64,000 bases of DNA from Halorubrum trapanicum. Lineage in GTDB: Archaea > Halobacteriota > Halobacteria > Halobacteriales > Haloferacaceae. Position numbers and translations under genes: made by a program. Each line of letters opens with the position of its first letter. Within the stretch, counting starts at the first letter, position 1. Below, piece after piece: positions 46,210 to 54,850 of this stretch. Location: assembly GCF_002355655.1 (NCBI RefSeq), contig NZ_AP017569.1, positions 2,666,001 through 2,730,000 of the forward strand. Direction: 5' to 3'. The notes beneath the pieces are model-generated. The model was not told the origin of the DNA, ran no database searches, and saw only the letters and a list, made by a program, of their open reading frames with translations.

Positions 46210-46510
46210 CAGCCGGGAGGACGCCGTACGCTCGCTGCGCTCCTCGCTCAGTCGCTGACGCTCCTTCGCTGCGGTGCTTACGTCGCCTACGGCGTCCTCC
46301 CGGCTGCCCCTGTGAGTCCCACCCCGCACAGCACCGCAACCGCACCTCACGCCTCCCCAGCCTCGTCGGCCCCCCTCCGCTTCGCTCCGGTCGGCCGACT
46401 CCAGCGAGAATCGAAGATTCTCTGGCAGCCGGCGCGTAGCGCCGGCGACCTCGCGCGTGCTGCCTCGCGGCCGCCGAGGGCGGCCGCTCGCAGGCACGCG
46501 CCACCGCAGT
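46195..46510. repeat. Structured intergenic repeat element, copy 2
   Basis: The perfect 19-bp hairpin is formed by 46210-46228 with 46288-46306 around a 59-nt loop. A conserved tail (46307-46368) is followed by a variable part with its own hairpins: AGAATC-GAA-GATTCT near 46410, GCCGGCGC-GTA-GCGCCGGC near 46432, and GCGGCCGCC-GAG-GGCGGCCGC near 46471. It ends with CACGCGCCACCGCAG. Loop segment 46270-46278 is complementary to tail segment 46330-46338. The stem differs from copy 1 at 8 of 19 pairs yet remains fully paired. A TTTATAAATGATC close to the end (46515-46527) resembles the start of copy 1. Between 46528 and 46618 I see only the next promoter. Confidence 0.9.
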
Positions 46511-46618
46511 TGTTGTTTATAAATGATCGTCGCCGTCGCTTGTCGGTATTTAAATACCATCTCGTCGATTCCGCGCTCGACCACCGAGAATTATCCCGCG
46601 GTCGGTCGAAGGAAGGAT

Positions 46619-47470
46619 ATGCCACTCGCGGACCCCGACCTCTCGGGCTCGACGGCCTTTGTCACCGGAACGACTCGCGGCATCGGCAAGCGGATCGCGC
46701 TCGCGCTCGCCGACCGCGGCTGTAACGTCGTCTCGACGGGCAAAACGACGGACGACGACGACTCCGAGCTGGCGGGATCGATCGAACAGACGGCCCGAGA
46801 GGTGCGCGAGCGCGGGCCCGAGGCGCTCGCGCTCGAACTCAATCTCCGCGACGAGGATCGCGTCGAGGCGGTCGTCGAGGAGTCGATCGACCGCTTCGGC
46901 GAGGTCGACATCGTGATCAACAACGCGAGCGCGATCCAGCTGGCGAACGTCGCGGACCTGCCCGCCGACCGCTTCGACCTCCTCACCGACGTGAACGTCC
47001 GCGGGACCCACCTCGTCGCGCACGCGTTCGCCGACCACCTCGCGGGGCTCGACGGGGCATGGCTGCTGACGAACGCGCCGCCGGTCACGACCGACCGCTC
47101 GCCGGGGAAGGCGCCGTACGCGTGGTCGAAGCTCGGCATGTCGTTCGTCACGCTCTCGCTCGCCGAGGAGCTGGCGGGCGACGACGTGGGCTGTAACACC
47201 TTCTGGCCGGTGACGACTATCGACACCCGGGCGACCCGCTACTTCGGGCTCGGGACCGAGGACGACTGGCGGACCCCCGAAATCGTCTCCGACGCGGTCC
47301 TCGAAATCCTCGCGCGCGACCCGGCGGAGTGTACGGGCGAGAGCTTCTACGACGAGGAGTTGCTCCGCGAGGCGGGCGTGACGGACTTCTCCGAGTACAA
47401 CCTCACCGAGGGCGACCCGGCGCCGATGTCGGCGCGGCTGTTCGACCCCGAGTTCGAACGCGAGTGGTGA
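46619..47470 (+). CDS. Short-chain dehydrogenase (HSDL2-like)
   Basis: A 283-residue SDR: SGSTAFVTGTTRGIGKRIAL (TGTTRGIG motif), IVINNASAIQLANVADLPAD, the catalytic part LLTNAPPVTTDRSPGKAPYA with YAWSKLGMSFVTLSLAEEL, and CNTFWPVTTIDTRAT. The NNASAI and P-P-V replacement of the usual catalytic Ser region, together with the C-terminal ARDPAECTGESFYDEELLRE, are typical of HSDL2-like SDRs found in peroxisomal/fatty acid contexts. It is not co-oriented with another lipid gene here. Substrate unknown. Confidence 0.87.
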   Translation: MPLADPDLSGSTAFVTGTTRGIGKRIALALADRGCNVVSTGKTTDDDDSELAGSIEQTAREVRERGPEALALELNLRDEDRVEAVVEESIDRFGEVDIVINNASAIQLANVADLPADRFDLLTDVNVRGTHLVAHAFADHLAGLDGAWLLTNAPPVTTDRSPGKAPYAWSKLGMSFVTLSLAEELAGDDVGCNTFWPVTTIDTRATRYFGLGTEDDWRTPEIVSDAVLEILARDPAECTGESFYDEELLREAGVTDFSEYNLTEGDPAPMSARLFDPEFEREW

Positions 47471-47504
47471 CCGGACCGGGCGCGTCGGTCCGGCCGCGTC
47501 CGCC

Positions 47505-48137
47505 TCAGTCCGTCACCGCCTCCCGGATCGTCGCGGTCGCCGCCTCCGGATCCTCGGCGGCCGTGATCGCCGACAGGACCGCCACACCGGCCGCGCCCGC
47601 CTCGACCACCGGCGCCGCGTTGTCGGCGTCGATCCCCCCGATTCCGACCACGGGGATCTCGACCGCGTCGACGACCGCGGCGATCCGCTCGACGCCGATC
47701 CCGTCGCGGTCCCCGGAGACGTCCTTCGAGTCGGTGCCGTAGACGGCGCCGACGCCCAGGTAGTCGGCGCCCGCGGCCTCGGCCGCCTCGGCCCCCTCGA
47801 CCGTCGAGGCCGAGACGCCGACGACCGCCGACTCGCCCAGCTGTTCCCGGGCGACCGCGACCGGGAGGTCGGACTGGCCGAGGTGGACGCCGTCGGCGTC
47901 GACCGCGCTCGCGAGGTCGATTCGATCGTTGACGATCAGTGGCACCCCGGCCTCGTCGGTCTGCTCGCGGACGCGGAGCCCCGTCTCGTAGCGCTCCCGC
48001 GCGCTCGTCGCCTTGTCGCGGAGCTGGACGACGTCGACGCCGCCCTCCAACGCGGCCGCGACGATCTCCGGCGTCGTCCGCCCCGCCGAGCGGCCGGCCG
48101 CCGTGACGAGGTACGTCCGCCACTCGTTGATATTCAT
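47505..48137 (-). CDS. thiE: Thiamine-phosphate synthase
   Basis: A 210-residue TIM-barrel enzyme joining hydroxymethylpyrimidine pyrophosphate and thiazole phosphate. Motifs: DVVQLRDKATSARER (~35-49), VPLIVNDRIDLASAVDADGV, HLGQSDLPVAVAREQLG, VGVSASTVEGAEAAEAAGAD, YLGVGAVYGTDSK and VVGIGGIDADNAAPVVEAGA. It precedes ThiL in the pathway; the genes are 29 kb apart. An open extension upstream overlaps short repeats and is rejected in favour of the ATG at 48137. Confidence 0.93.
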   Translation of the reverse strand: MNINEWRTYLVTAAGRSAGRTTPEIVAAALEGGVDVVQLRDKATSARERYETGLRVREQTDEAGVPLIVNDRIDLASAVDADGVHLGQSDLPVAVAREQLGESAVVGVSASTVEGAEAAEAAGADYLGVGAVYGTDSKDVSGDRDGIGVERIAAVVDAVEIPVVGIGGIDADNAAPVVEAGAAGVAVLSAITAAEDPEAATATIREAVTD

Positions 48138-48179
48138 GTGTGGTACGCGTCGGTGGTTCGGTGAAAACGGTTGTGTTCC

Positions 48180-48221
48180 GGGACCGATCCGCCGGGACCG
48201 ATCCGCCGGGACCGACCCGTC
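48180..48221. repeat. 14-bp tandem repeat, three copies
   Basis: Units start at 48180, 48194 and 48208 with the form GGGACCGATCCGCC, the last with one change. They lie between the thiE start and the toxin-antitoxin-like pair. No role visible. Confidence 0.8.
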
Positions 48222-48290
48222 GAGCCTGCCGAGCGGCTCGCAACGCACACGCGAAAAGCGCTAAGTGGGTTGGCTCACGTTGTACACACA

Positions 48291-48593
48291 ATGAGCAGCG
48301 ACAAGAAACGGGTCCAGTTCCGGGCGCCGCACCGACTCATCGACCGGACCGACGCGCTCGCGGACGTACTCGGGGAAGACCGGACGGACATTCTCGTGAC
48401 GGCGCTACGGGAATACCTCCAAGAGGCGGCCCACGACGACGCGCTCACCCAGGAGATCGCGGCGGCCTACTACGACGACGAGATCTCCTTCGAGCAGCTC
48501 AAGTCGCTCGTGGGCGCCGAGGAGGCCGCGAACCTCCGGGTGCTGAAGCGACAGTTGGACGAGGGGTTCGTCGACGAGGTCGCCGACGCGTAG
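48291..48593 (+). CDS. Ribbon-helix-helix antitoxin-like protein
   Basis: A 100-residue protein whose N-terminus reads KRVQFRAPHRLIDRTDALAD and VLGEDRTDILVTALREYLQE, a ribbon-helix-helix DNA-binding unit (~7-50). The C-terminal part EIAAAYYDDEISFEQLKSLV and GAEEAANLRVLKRQLD resembles the UPF0175-type antitoxin tail that binds a PIN toxin. It ends directly before the PIN-domain gene (TAG then ATG, no gap). A TTGTACACACAA near-palindrome (48280-48291) overlaps its start and could be the autoregulatory site. Confidence 0.8.
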   Translation: MSSDKKRVQFRAPHRLIDRTDALADVLGEDRTDILVTALREYLQEAAHDDALTQEIAAAYYDDEISFEQLKSLVGAEEAANLRVLKRQLDEGFVDEVADA

Positions 48594-49106
48594 ATGTCCC
48601 GGCTCGTCGCTGACACGTCCGGTCTCGTGAGCCTCGGGATCGCCGCCAGCGACGACCCCGACCCCCTCTCGATCTGCGTGAATCGGTACGAGGTCGTCGT
48701 TCCCGCACGGGTCGTCGAGGAGCTTCGAGAGACCGCCTCGTACGACGACGCGCACGGCCGCGCCGCGGCCGCCGTCCTCGACCGGACCGAATCGATCTCG
48801 ACCCGGTCGGTCGTCCTCGACGCGGACTTCCCGCTCGACGACGGGGAGAACGCCGCCGTCGCCCTCGCGAACGACCTCGATGCCGCGCTGCTGCTCTGTG
48901 ACGAGTTCAACCGGCTCGGGCTGATCCACGCGTCGCTCGCCGACACGCGGCTCGTCACCACGCCGACGCTCCTCTCGGCTCTTGTTCGGGCCGACGCGCT
49001 CTCCGTCGACGACGCGACGGCGGTCCTCGACGCGATCGGCGACGCTCGGAGCTGGGACGCGAACAGCTACGTCAAGCGGGCTCGGTCGCTGCTCGATCGG
49101 CGTTGA
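48594..49106 (+). CDS. PIN-domain nuclease, toxin-like
   Basis: A 170-residue PIN-fold protein. Acidic metal ligands: Asp7 in RLVADTSGLVSLGIAASDDP, Glu in VVVPARVVEELRETASYDD, Glu in FPLDDGENAAVALANDLD, and Asp in AALLLCDEFNRLGLIHA. PIN proteins cut RNA; paired with the ribbon-helix-helix gene this forms a VapBC-like toxin-antitoxin module. The protein ends SYVKRARSLLDRR. An alternative is a non-toxin PIN nuclease of the DUF3368 type. No mobile-element signs nearby. Confidence 0.78.
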   Translation: MSRLVADTSGLVSLGIAASDDPDPLSICVNRYEVVVPARVVEELRETASYDDAHGRAAAAVLDRTESISTRSVVLDADFPLDDGENAAVALANDLDAALLLCDEFNRLGLIHASLADTRLVTTPTLLSALVRADALSVDDATAVLDAIGDARSWDANSYVKRARSLLDRR

Positions 49107-49180
49107 GGCAACGCCGACGGACGCGGCGACCGTGATGCGGACGGACAGACACAAGCCCGCCCGGTCCGTATCGCGGTCCA

Positions 49181-50632
49181 ATGCTATCCCGGCTCCGGTA
49201 CGGCGCCGCGCGCGTCGGCGAGGCGGTCGCGGGCGCGCTCGACCGGGCCGGCGTCATCGACCGGTCGCGGCTCGACGAGACGATGGGGCTGGCGTGGCCT
49301 CGGATCGTGACGGGGTTCGCGATCATGTCGAAGAACACCGTGGACCTCGCGGTGATCGGCTACGCGGTGGGCGTCTCGGCGGTCGCGGGCATGGGGTACG
49401 CCTTCGCGTACTGGCAGCTGGCGAAGTTCGTCTCCATCGGGCTCGCCGGCGGCACCGTCTCGCTCGTCTCGCAGAACTACGGCGGCGACGAGCGCGGGCG
49501 GGCCGGGCTCGTCGTGAAGCAGTCGCTGATCGTGGCCGCGCTGCTCGCCGCCCCCATCGTCGCCGGCTACGTCCTCGGCGCGGAGCGGCTGATCGCCCTC
49601 GTCGGCGGCGACGGGGCGGCGCTGGCCGCGGGGACGACCTACCTCGCCGTCACGGCGCCCGCGCTCGCCTTCGAGTACTTCAACATGATCGCCAGCCGGA
49701 CGTACGCCGGCGTCGGCGACACCCGCACCCCGATGGTCGCGCGCGCCGGCGGCGCGCTGTTGAACGTCGTGCTCACGGTCTGGTTCGTCCTCGGCGCCGG
49801 CCTCGGCGTGTTCGGAGCCGGGCTCGGCACCGCGGTCTCCATCGCCGCCGTCGGGCTGGTCCTCGCGTGGGGGATGACCGGCCGGTCCTACTTCGGCCGC
49901 GGCGCCTCGCCCGTCCCGGTCGGGCGCTCCGGCCCGTGGTTCGACGCCGGGCTGACGCGCCAGCTGCTGCGGGTGTCCGCGCCCCTCATCGCCCGTCGAG
50001 TCGCGGAGGGGATCGTCGTCTTCCCGCTCCTGTGGATCGCGTCGTCGTTCGGCCAGGCGACCGTCGCCGCCTTAGAGGTCGGCCGCCGCGTCAGGGCCCT
50101 GCTCGGCAGCTTCAGCTGGGGCTTCTCCATCGCCGCGAGCACGCTCGTCGGCCAGCGGCTCGGCGCGGGCGAGGAGACGCTCGCGACCGCGTACGGCCGC
50201 GACGTGATCGCCTTGTCGGCGGTCGTCTACGTGGCCGCGTCGGCCGCGGTGATCGCCGCCGCGACGCCGATCGCGGGCGTGTTCGTCGACGAGCCGGCGG
50301 CGGTGAGCGCGACGGCGGCGTTCGTCGTCACCGCCGCGGTCTCGGCGGTACCGCTCGGGATCGACGGCTCGGTCACGGGGTCGCTGCGCGGCGCGGGCGA
50401 CACGCGGTGGCCCTTCGTCGCGTCGATGATCGGGCTGTACGCGTTCGCGCTCCCGGTCGCGCTCGCCGGCCTCGTTACACCGCTCGGCGTCGGCGGCCTC
50501 TACGCGGCGCTGGTGGCGGAGAAGCTCGTGCCCGCCGGACTGAACGGCTACCGGTTCCGCTCGAACCGGTGGCAGGCGGTCAGCCGGCAGTACCGGCCCG
50601 ACGCGGGCGACGCGGAAGAAGGGGTCGGGTGA
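49181..50632 (+). CDS. MATE-family multidrug/metabolite efflux protein
   Basis: A 483-residue antiporter with twelve helices in two halves. Features include LAWPRIVTGFAIMSKNTVDL (first-repeat N-terminal motif), KFVSIGLAGGTVSLVSQNYG, LGVFGAGLGTAVSIAAVGLV and RVSAPLIARRVAEG-type second-repeat start (LRVSAPLIARRVAEGIVVFP), followed by GTAVSIA-like small-residue helices. It exports cationic compounds or metabolites with Na+ or H+. GC-rich and typical; starts 74 nt after the PIN gene, so likely a separate unit. The substrate is unknown. Confidence 0.92.
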   Translation: MLSRLRYGAARVGEAVAGALDRAGVIDRSRLDETMGLAWPRIVTGFAIMSKNTVDLAVIGYAVGVSAVAGMGYAFAYWQLAKFVSIGLAGGTVSLVSQNYGGDERGRAGLVVKQSLIVAALLAAPIVAGYVLGAERLIALVGGDGAALAAGTTYLAVTAPALAFEYFNMIASRTYAGVGDTRTPMVARAGGALLNVVLTVWFVLGAGLGVFGAGLGTAVSIAAVGLVLAWGMTGRSYFGRGASPVPVGRSGPWFDAGLTRQLLRVSAPLIARRVAEGIVVFPLLWIASSFGQATVAALEVGRRVRALLGSFSWGFSIAASTLVGQRLGAGEETLATAYGRDVIALSAVVYVAASAAVIAAATPIAGVFVDEPAAVSATAAFVVTAAVSAVPLGIDGSVTGSLRGAGDTRWPFVASMIGLYAFALPVALAGLVTPLGVGGLYAALVAEKLVPAGLNGYRFRSNRWQAVSRQYRPDAGDAEEGVG

Positions 50633-50635
50633 GAG

Positions 50636-51496
50636 TTACTCGTCGGCGGCGACCTCTTCGATCACTTCCACGCTGCCGGTGAGCTGCCGGTGGACGTACG
50701 GCATGTCGATGCCGGCGTCGTCGAACGCCTCCTTCACCGCGGTGACGTACTCGGAGCGCACGCGGACGAAGTCGCCGCGGTCGGGGTCGGCGATCCACCA
50801 GCGGGACTGGAGGCCGACCGCCGAGTCGCCGAGCTCGACGAGCCGGACCGAGACGCCCGGATCGTCGAGGATCTCCTCGTGGGCCTCGGCCTCCTCGACG
50901 ATGATGTCCGTCGCCTCCTCGATGTCGTCGTCGTACCCGATCCCGAAGACGAACTTCTGCCGGAGCGTGTCGTAGGCGACGGGGTTCGTCACCGCGCTGT
51001 TCGCGAGGTCCCCGTTCGGTACCGTCACCAGCTCGTTGTCGAACGTCCGGACGCGCGAGACGCGCAGGTCGATCTCCTCGACGCGACCGGAGTTGCCGTT
51101 CCACTCGATCCAGTCGCCGACCTCGAACGGCTTGTCCTTCAGGATGAACACGCCGGCGACGAAGTTTCCGAGGAGGTCCTGCGCGGCGAAGCCGACCGCG
51201 AGGGCGATGGCACCGCCGAACACCGCGAACGCCGAGAGGAAACTCCCGTAGCCGGCCACGGCGAAGCCGATCGCGATCGCCGCCACCCAGACGACGGCGT
51301 TGAGGACGTTCGTGCCGAGGCTCAGAACCGCCTCGTCGAACCCGCGCGATCTGACGATCCGCCGGAGCCCGGGGACCAAGACGAGCTTTCCGAGCAGCAA
51401 CACCGCGAGGAAGCCGGCGAGGAATCGGAGCGCCGTGGTCGCGATCGCCGCCACGTCGACGGCGTTCGCGATCGCGTCGAGCTGTAAGGGGTACAT
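50636..51496 (-). CDS. Small-conductance mechanosensitive channel (MscS family)
   Basis: A 286-residue channel subunit with three N-terminal helices and a cytoplasmic vestibule. The pore helix and following loop are GGAIALAVGFAAQDLLGNFV and AGVFILKDKPFEVGDWIEWN; then GRVEEIDLRVSRVRTFDNEL and TVPNGDLANSAVTNP. It opens on hypo-osmotic shock. ATG 51496 is preferred, because a TTTATATAG box (51515-51524) lies ~25 nt before it; a GTG 15 nt earlier is in frame. Its stop is 4 nt from the convergent MATE gene. Confidence 0.92.
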   Translation of the reverse strand: MYPLQLDAIANAVDVAAIATTALRFLAGFLAVLLLGKLVLVPGLRRIVRSRGFDEAVLSLGTNVLNAVVWVAAIAIGFAVAGYGSFLSAFAVFGGAIALAVGFAAQDLLGNFVAGVFILKDKPFEVGDWIEWNGNSGRVEEIDLRVSRVRTFDNELVTVPNGDLANSAVTNPVAYDTLRQKFVFGIGYDDDIEEATDIIVEEAEAHEEILDDPGVSVRLVELGDSAVGLQSRWWIADPDRGDFVRVRSEYVTAVKEAFDDAGIDMPYVHRQLTGSVEVIEEVAADE

Positions 51497-51604
51497 CGTC
51501 CACCCATTCACGAGTCTATATAAAGAAGCTACTGGCAGCGCGGTTGTTTACGTTCGGTGCGGGACGCGGCGGGTCGAGAGGCTCCCGCTCGCGGGGCGGA
51601 TCGG

Positions 51605-52768
51605 TCAGTCGCTCCGCACCGCGAGCGGGCCGTCGCCACGGGCGACCCCGCGGAGCCGACGGCCGTGGACGTCGTCCGCGGCGATCCGCTCTCGGACCGC
51701 GGGGGGGATCCACGCCTCGCGACCGTCGGGCTCGGGGGCTGGCTCGACGCCCGCGGGCCGGATGTCGTCCGGGAGGTACCGCGCGTACGTCGGCAGTCGC
51801 TCGCGCAGCGGGACGCCGCCGACGTCGGCCACGGCTTCGAGCTCGCGGAGGTCCGGCCACTCGTACGCGGGGTTGATGTAGTCGTCCGTCACCGGCGAGA
51901 CGCCGCCGAGGTCGTCGATGCCGCAGTCGACCAGATCGGCCGCCGGCGAGAGGTTCGGCGGCACCTGAACCGACACCTCGGGCGGGAGCGCCGCGCGCGC
52001 CATCGCGACGACCCGGCGCATCGTCGCGAGGTCGGGCTTCGGGAAGTCCGACCGCTCGTTGGGGACGACGTTCTGGACGATCACCTCCTGGACGTGGCCG
52101 TGTCGCTCGTGGAGCGCCCGGATCGCGAGCAGGCTCTCGGCGCGGTCGCGCCAGTCCTCGCCGATGCCGACTAAGATGCCGGTCGTGAACGGGACGCCCT
52201 GCCGGCCGGCCGCGCGGATCGTGTTGAGCCGCTGGCCGGGCGTCTTCCGCCGCCCCCCGCTGTGCGCGTCGACGTCGGCGGTCGTCTCGAGCATGACGCC
52301 CATCGAGGCGTTCACCTCGCGGAGGGCGGCGAACTGCGACTCCGTCAGGTCGCCCGGGTTCGAGTGGGGGAGCAGCCCCTCCTCCAGAGCTATCTCGCAG
52401 GCCCGAGAGAGGTACTCGTGGATCGAGTCGAACCCCCACTCGGCGAGCGTCTCGTGGACCTCGGTGTACCGGTCGTCGGGGTCGTCGCCGAAGGTGAAAA
52501 GCGCCTCCGTACAGCCCGCGTCGGCGCCGACGCGGCACTGCTCGCGCACCTCCTCGGGCGACAGGAGCGACGCCTCCCCGGGAACGTCGTAGTAGGTGCA
52601 GTACGTACAGGTGTACCGGCACGCTGTCGTGAGCGGGATGAAGACGTTGCGCGCGAAGGTGAGCCGGTCGGCGGCCTCGACATCGTCCGGGCGGACCGAG
52701 AGCAGCCGCTCGACGTCCCGCTCGTCCATAGCGACGTCGACGCCGTACTCGTCGGCTCCGGCGAACAC
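51605..52768 (-). CDS. cofG: 7,8-didemethyl-8-hydroxy-5-deazariboflavin synthase, CofG subunit
   Basis: A radical SAM enzyme of coenzyme F420 synthesis, 387 residues from this start. Cluster motif ACRYTCTYCTYYDVPGEASL (CxxxCxxC), GIGEDWRDRAESLLAIRALH, QEVIVQNVVPNERSDFPKP and VSPVTDDYINPAYEWPDLRE are typical of CofG. GTG 52768 puts the TATA-like TTTTTAAAC (~52791-52799) 25 nt upstream; GTG 52777 or ATG 52729 are alternatives. It lies after cofC on the same strand; cofH is not in the window. Confidence 0.92.
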   Translation of the reverse strand: MFAGADEYGVDVAMDERDVERLLSVRPDDVEAADRLTFARNVFIPLTTACRYTCTYCTYYDVPGEASLLSPEEVREQCRVGADAGCTEALFTFGDDPDDRYTEVHETLAEWGFDSIHEYLSRACEIALEEGLLPHSNPGDLTESQFAALREVNASMGVMLETTADVDAHSGGRRKTPGQRLNTIRAAGRQGVPFTTGILVGIGEDWRDRAESLLAIRALHERHGHVQEVIVQNVVPNERSDFPKPDLATMRRVVAMARAALPPEVSVQVPPNLSPAADLVDCGIDDLGGVSPVTDDYINPAYEWPDLRELEAVADVGGVPLRERLPTYARYLPDDIRPAGVEPAPEPDGREAWIPPAVRERIAADDVHGRRLRGVARGDGPLAVRSD

Positions 52769-52880
52769 GGCCGTCACTCGCGGTCGGCGTTTAAAAAGAA
52801 TCGCGGTTGCGGATCCCCGTGCGAGGCCGGATCCGGTTACGTCGAGTCGCGGCGAGGGCCCCGATCGGTTTTCGACTCCC

Positions 52881-53528
52881 TCACTCCCGGACGACCGCCA
52901 CGCGACCGTCGGACGCGTCGAGGACGAACCCGGCCTCGCGGAGCCACGCCGCCGAGCGACCCTCGCCGTGGATCAGCACCTCCGCGAGGTCGGCGGGCTC
53001 GTCGACGTCGGCGCCGAGCCGGTGGGAGTCGACCGCGACGAACGCCGCGCCGACGTCGCTCGCGATTTCGCGGTGGTCGAGGTAGGACGCGCCGTGGTAG
53101 TCGACCCGGAACTCCGGGTGCGAGGCGACGAACGCGTTCGTGCCGCCGCCGCGGCCCGGCGCCATCGCGACGTCGGCGTCCCGGCCGGCCTCGAACAGCC
53201 GCCCGAGCGCGACCGGGGTCGCGAGCGCGAGGTCCGACATGGCGACGGCGACCGGCTCGGGAGTGTCGTCGCTTCTCCCCTCCGCTCCCAGCCGCGCGTC
53301 CAGCGCCGCGTTCACGGCGTCCGTCAGCGGGCGCTCGTCGACGGTGACCGGGCGGTCGACATCGACCGCGTCGGTGGCGAGGACCAGCGGCTCGCCGCCA
53401 GCCGCCGCGACGGCGTCCAGCACGTCGTCGAGCATCGCCCGCGCGAACTCGCTTCGCTCGTCGGGGGAGAGGACGTCCGAGAGTCGCGACTTCGGGCGGT
53501 CGGTCGAAAAGGGGACGATGACCTCCAT
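52881..53528 (-). CDS. cofC: 2-phospho-L-lactate guanylyltransferase
   Basis: A 215-residue nucleotidyltransferase of F420 synthesis, forming a GDP-activated lactate-type precursor. N-terminal [20 protein letters not shown] (Lys/Arg substrate motif), then [40 protein letters not shown] and [20 protein letters not shown]; the GGGTNAL-like loop is diagnostic. It sits between cetZ1 and cofG in the same direction, 19 nt from cetZ1. Confidence 0.93.
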   Translation of the reverse strand: MEVIVPFSTDRPKSRLSDVLSPDERSEFARAMLDDVLDAVAAAGGEPLVLATDAVDVDRPVTVDERPLTDAVNAALDARLGAEGRSDDTPEPVAVAMSDLALATPVALGRLFEAGRDADVAMAPGRGGGTNAFVASHPEFRVDYHGASYLDHREIASDVGAAFVAVDSHRLGADVDEPADLAEVLIHGEGRSAAWLREAGFVLDASDGRVAVVRE

Positions 53529-53547
53529 CGCAAGGAGCGGCGGTCCC

Positions 53548-54726
53548 TTAGAACAGGGATTCCAGCTCGTCGCTGTCGTCGCTGACGAGCTCGTCGAGGT
53601 TCTCGTCGCTCTCCTCGCGGATCTCGTCGAGGTTGTCCTGCGCCTCGATGGCGACCTGCTGGAGCTCCTTGATCCGCGGGACGTTCGTGACGCCCGCGAG
53701 CAGGATGACGGTCGCGACGAAGCCGGCGCCGCGGTACGGGTAGTCCCCGCCCCGGACCTCCATCGAGCCGGTCTGCTCTTCGAGCCACTTGCGGCCGCGC
53801 TCGATCCCCTTCCGGTTGAGGTACTCCGGCGGCCCGGCGAGCACGAGGAGGGCGCGCTCCGCGCCCTCGATCTCGCAGGGGAGCGTGAGCCGGCCCAGCG
53901 CCGCCTTGCGCACGAGGCTGGTGATCCGGTTCGTGGTGTGCGCGCTGTCGAGCTCCTCGTCGTTCCCGTCGTCGCGCAGCCGCGAGAGCAGGCCGCCCGA
54001 GGAGCGCTCCTCGACCTCCTCCTCCGCGTAACCGACGGTGGAGACGCCGCCGCCGGAGAGCGTGTTGATGATCTCCGAGGAGTCGACGACGCTCTCGGCG
54101 ACCTCCTGGCCCTGCTGGATCTCGCCGGCGCCGAATAAAATTCCGAACCGCCGGACGATCTCCTCGTTGATCTCCTCGTAGCCGCCCTGAACGGACTCGC
54201 CCGTCTTCCGCCAGGCGTCGTTGTCGAACACCATCAGGTTGTCCACCTCGCGGACGAACGTCTGGAACGAGCGGGCCGCGTTGAGGGTGTAGATGCCGCC
54301 CTCGTCGCTGCCCGGCAGGATCCCCAGCCCGTAGACGGGCTCGGTGTAGATCCGCTTGAGGTGTTTCGCGAGCACCGGCGCGCCGCCGGAGCCCGTCCCG
54401 CCGCCGAGGCCGGCGACGACGAGGAAGGCGTCGACCTCGTGGACCGGGATCGAGTCGATGGCGCCCTGGACCTCGTCGATGTCCTCCTCGGCGATCTCCG
54501 CGCCCAGCTCGTTGTCCGCGCCGACGCCGTGACCCTTCACGCGCGACTGGCCGATGAGGACGCGCTGGTCCTCGGCGATGTGTTCGAGCCCCATGAGGTC
54601 CGCCTTCGCCGTGTTGACGGCCGCCGCGGCCCGAACGATCTCGGAGCCCGTCCGCTTGTCGTACTCCAAGAACTTGTCGACGACTTTGCCCCCCGCCTGT
54701 CCGAATCCGATCATTGCGAGTTTCAT
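53548..54726 (-). CDS. cetZ1: CetZ tubulin-superfamily cell-shape protein (CetZ1 type)
   Basis: A 392-residue GTPase of the FtsZ/tubulin superfamily. N-terminal [20 protein letters not shown], the tubulin signature [20 protein letters not shown] (~103-122), [20 protein letters not shown] and [13 protein letters not shown] are visible; the C-terminal tail DELESLF is conserved in CetZ1. CetZ proteins control rod shape and motility. The neighbour order cetZ-cofC-cofG matches the Haloferax cetZ1 region, which supports orthology to CetZ1 rather than other paralogues. Unlike most neighbours it seems to have a ~20-nt leader with GGAGGGAG before the ATG and a CTTTTATAGG box (54770-54779). Confidence 0.95.
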   Translation of the reverse strand: MKLAMIGFGQAGGKVVDKFLEYDKRTGSEIVRAAAAVNTAKADLMGLEHIAEDQRVLIGQSRVKGHGVGADNELGAEIAEEDIDEVQGAIDSIPVHEVDAFLVVAGLGGGTGSGGAPVLAKHLKRIYTEPVYGLGILPGSDEGGIYTLNAARSFQTFVREVDNLMVFDNDAWRKTGESVQGGYEEINEEIVRRFGILFGAGEIQQGQEVAESVVDSSEIINTLSGGGVSTVGYAEEEVEERSSGGLLSRLRDDGNDEELDSAHTTNRITSLVRKAALGRLTLPCEIEGAERALLVLAGPPEYLNRKGIERGRKWLEEQTGSMEVRGGDYPYRGAGFVATVILLAGVTNVPRIKELQQVAIEAQDNLDEIREESDENLDELVSDDSDELESLF

Positions 54727-54850
54727 CGTGTGCTCCCTCCGCGTTTGAACTGAACAGAACGCGATCTCCTATAAAAGCCTTCGGTTGCGGTTACCAGCGT
54801 TGAGATTAGGACTGTTGACACGTTCGCGTCGCCGGCGATCCGAGCCTCAG

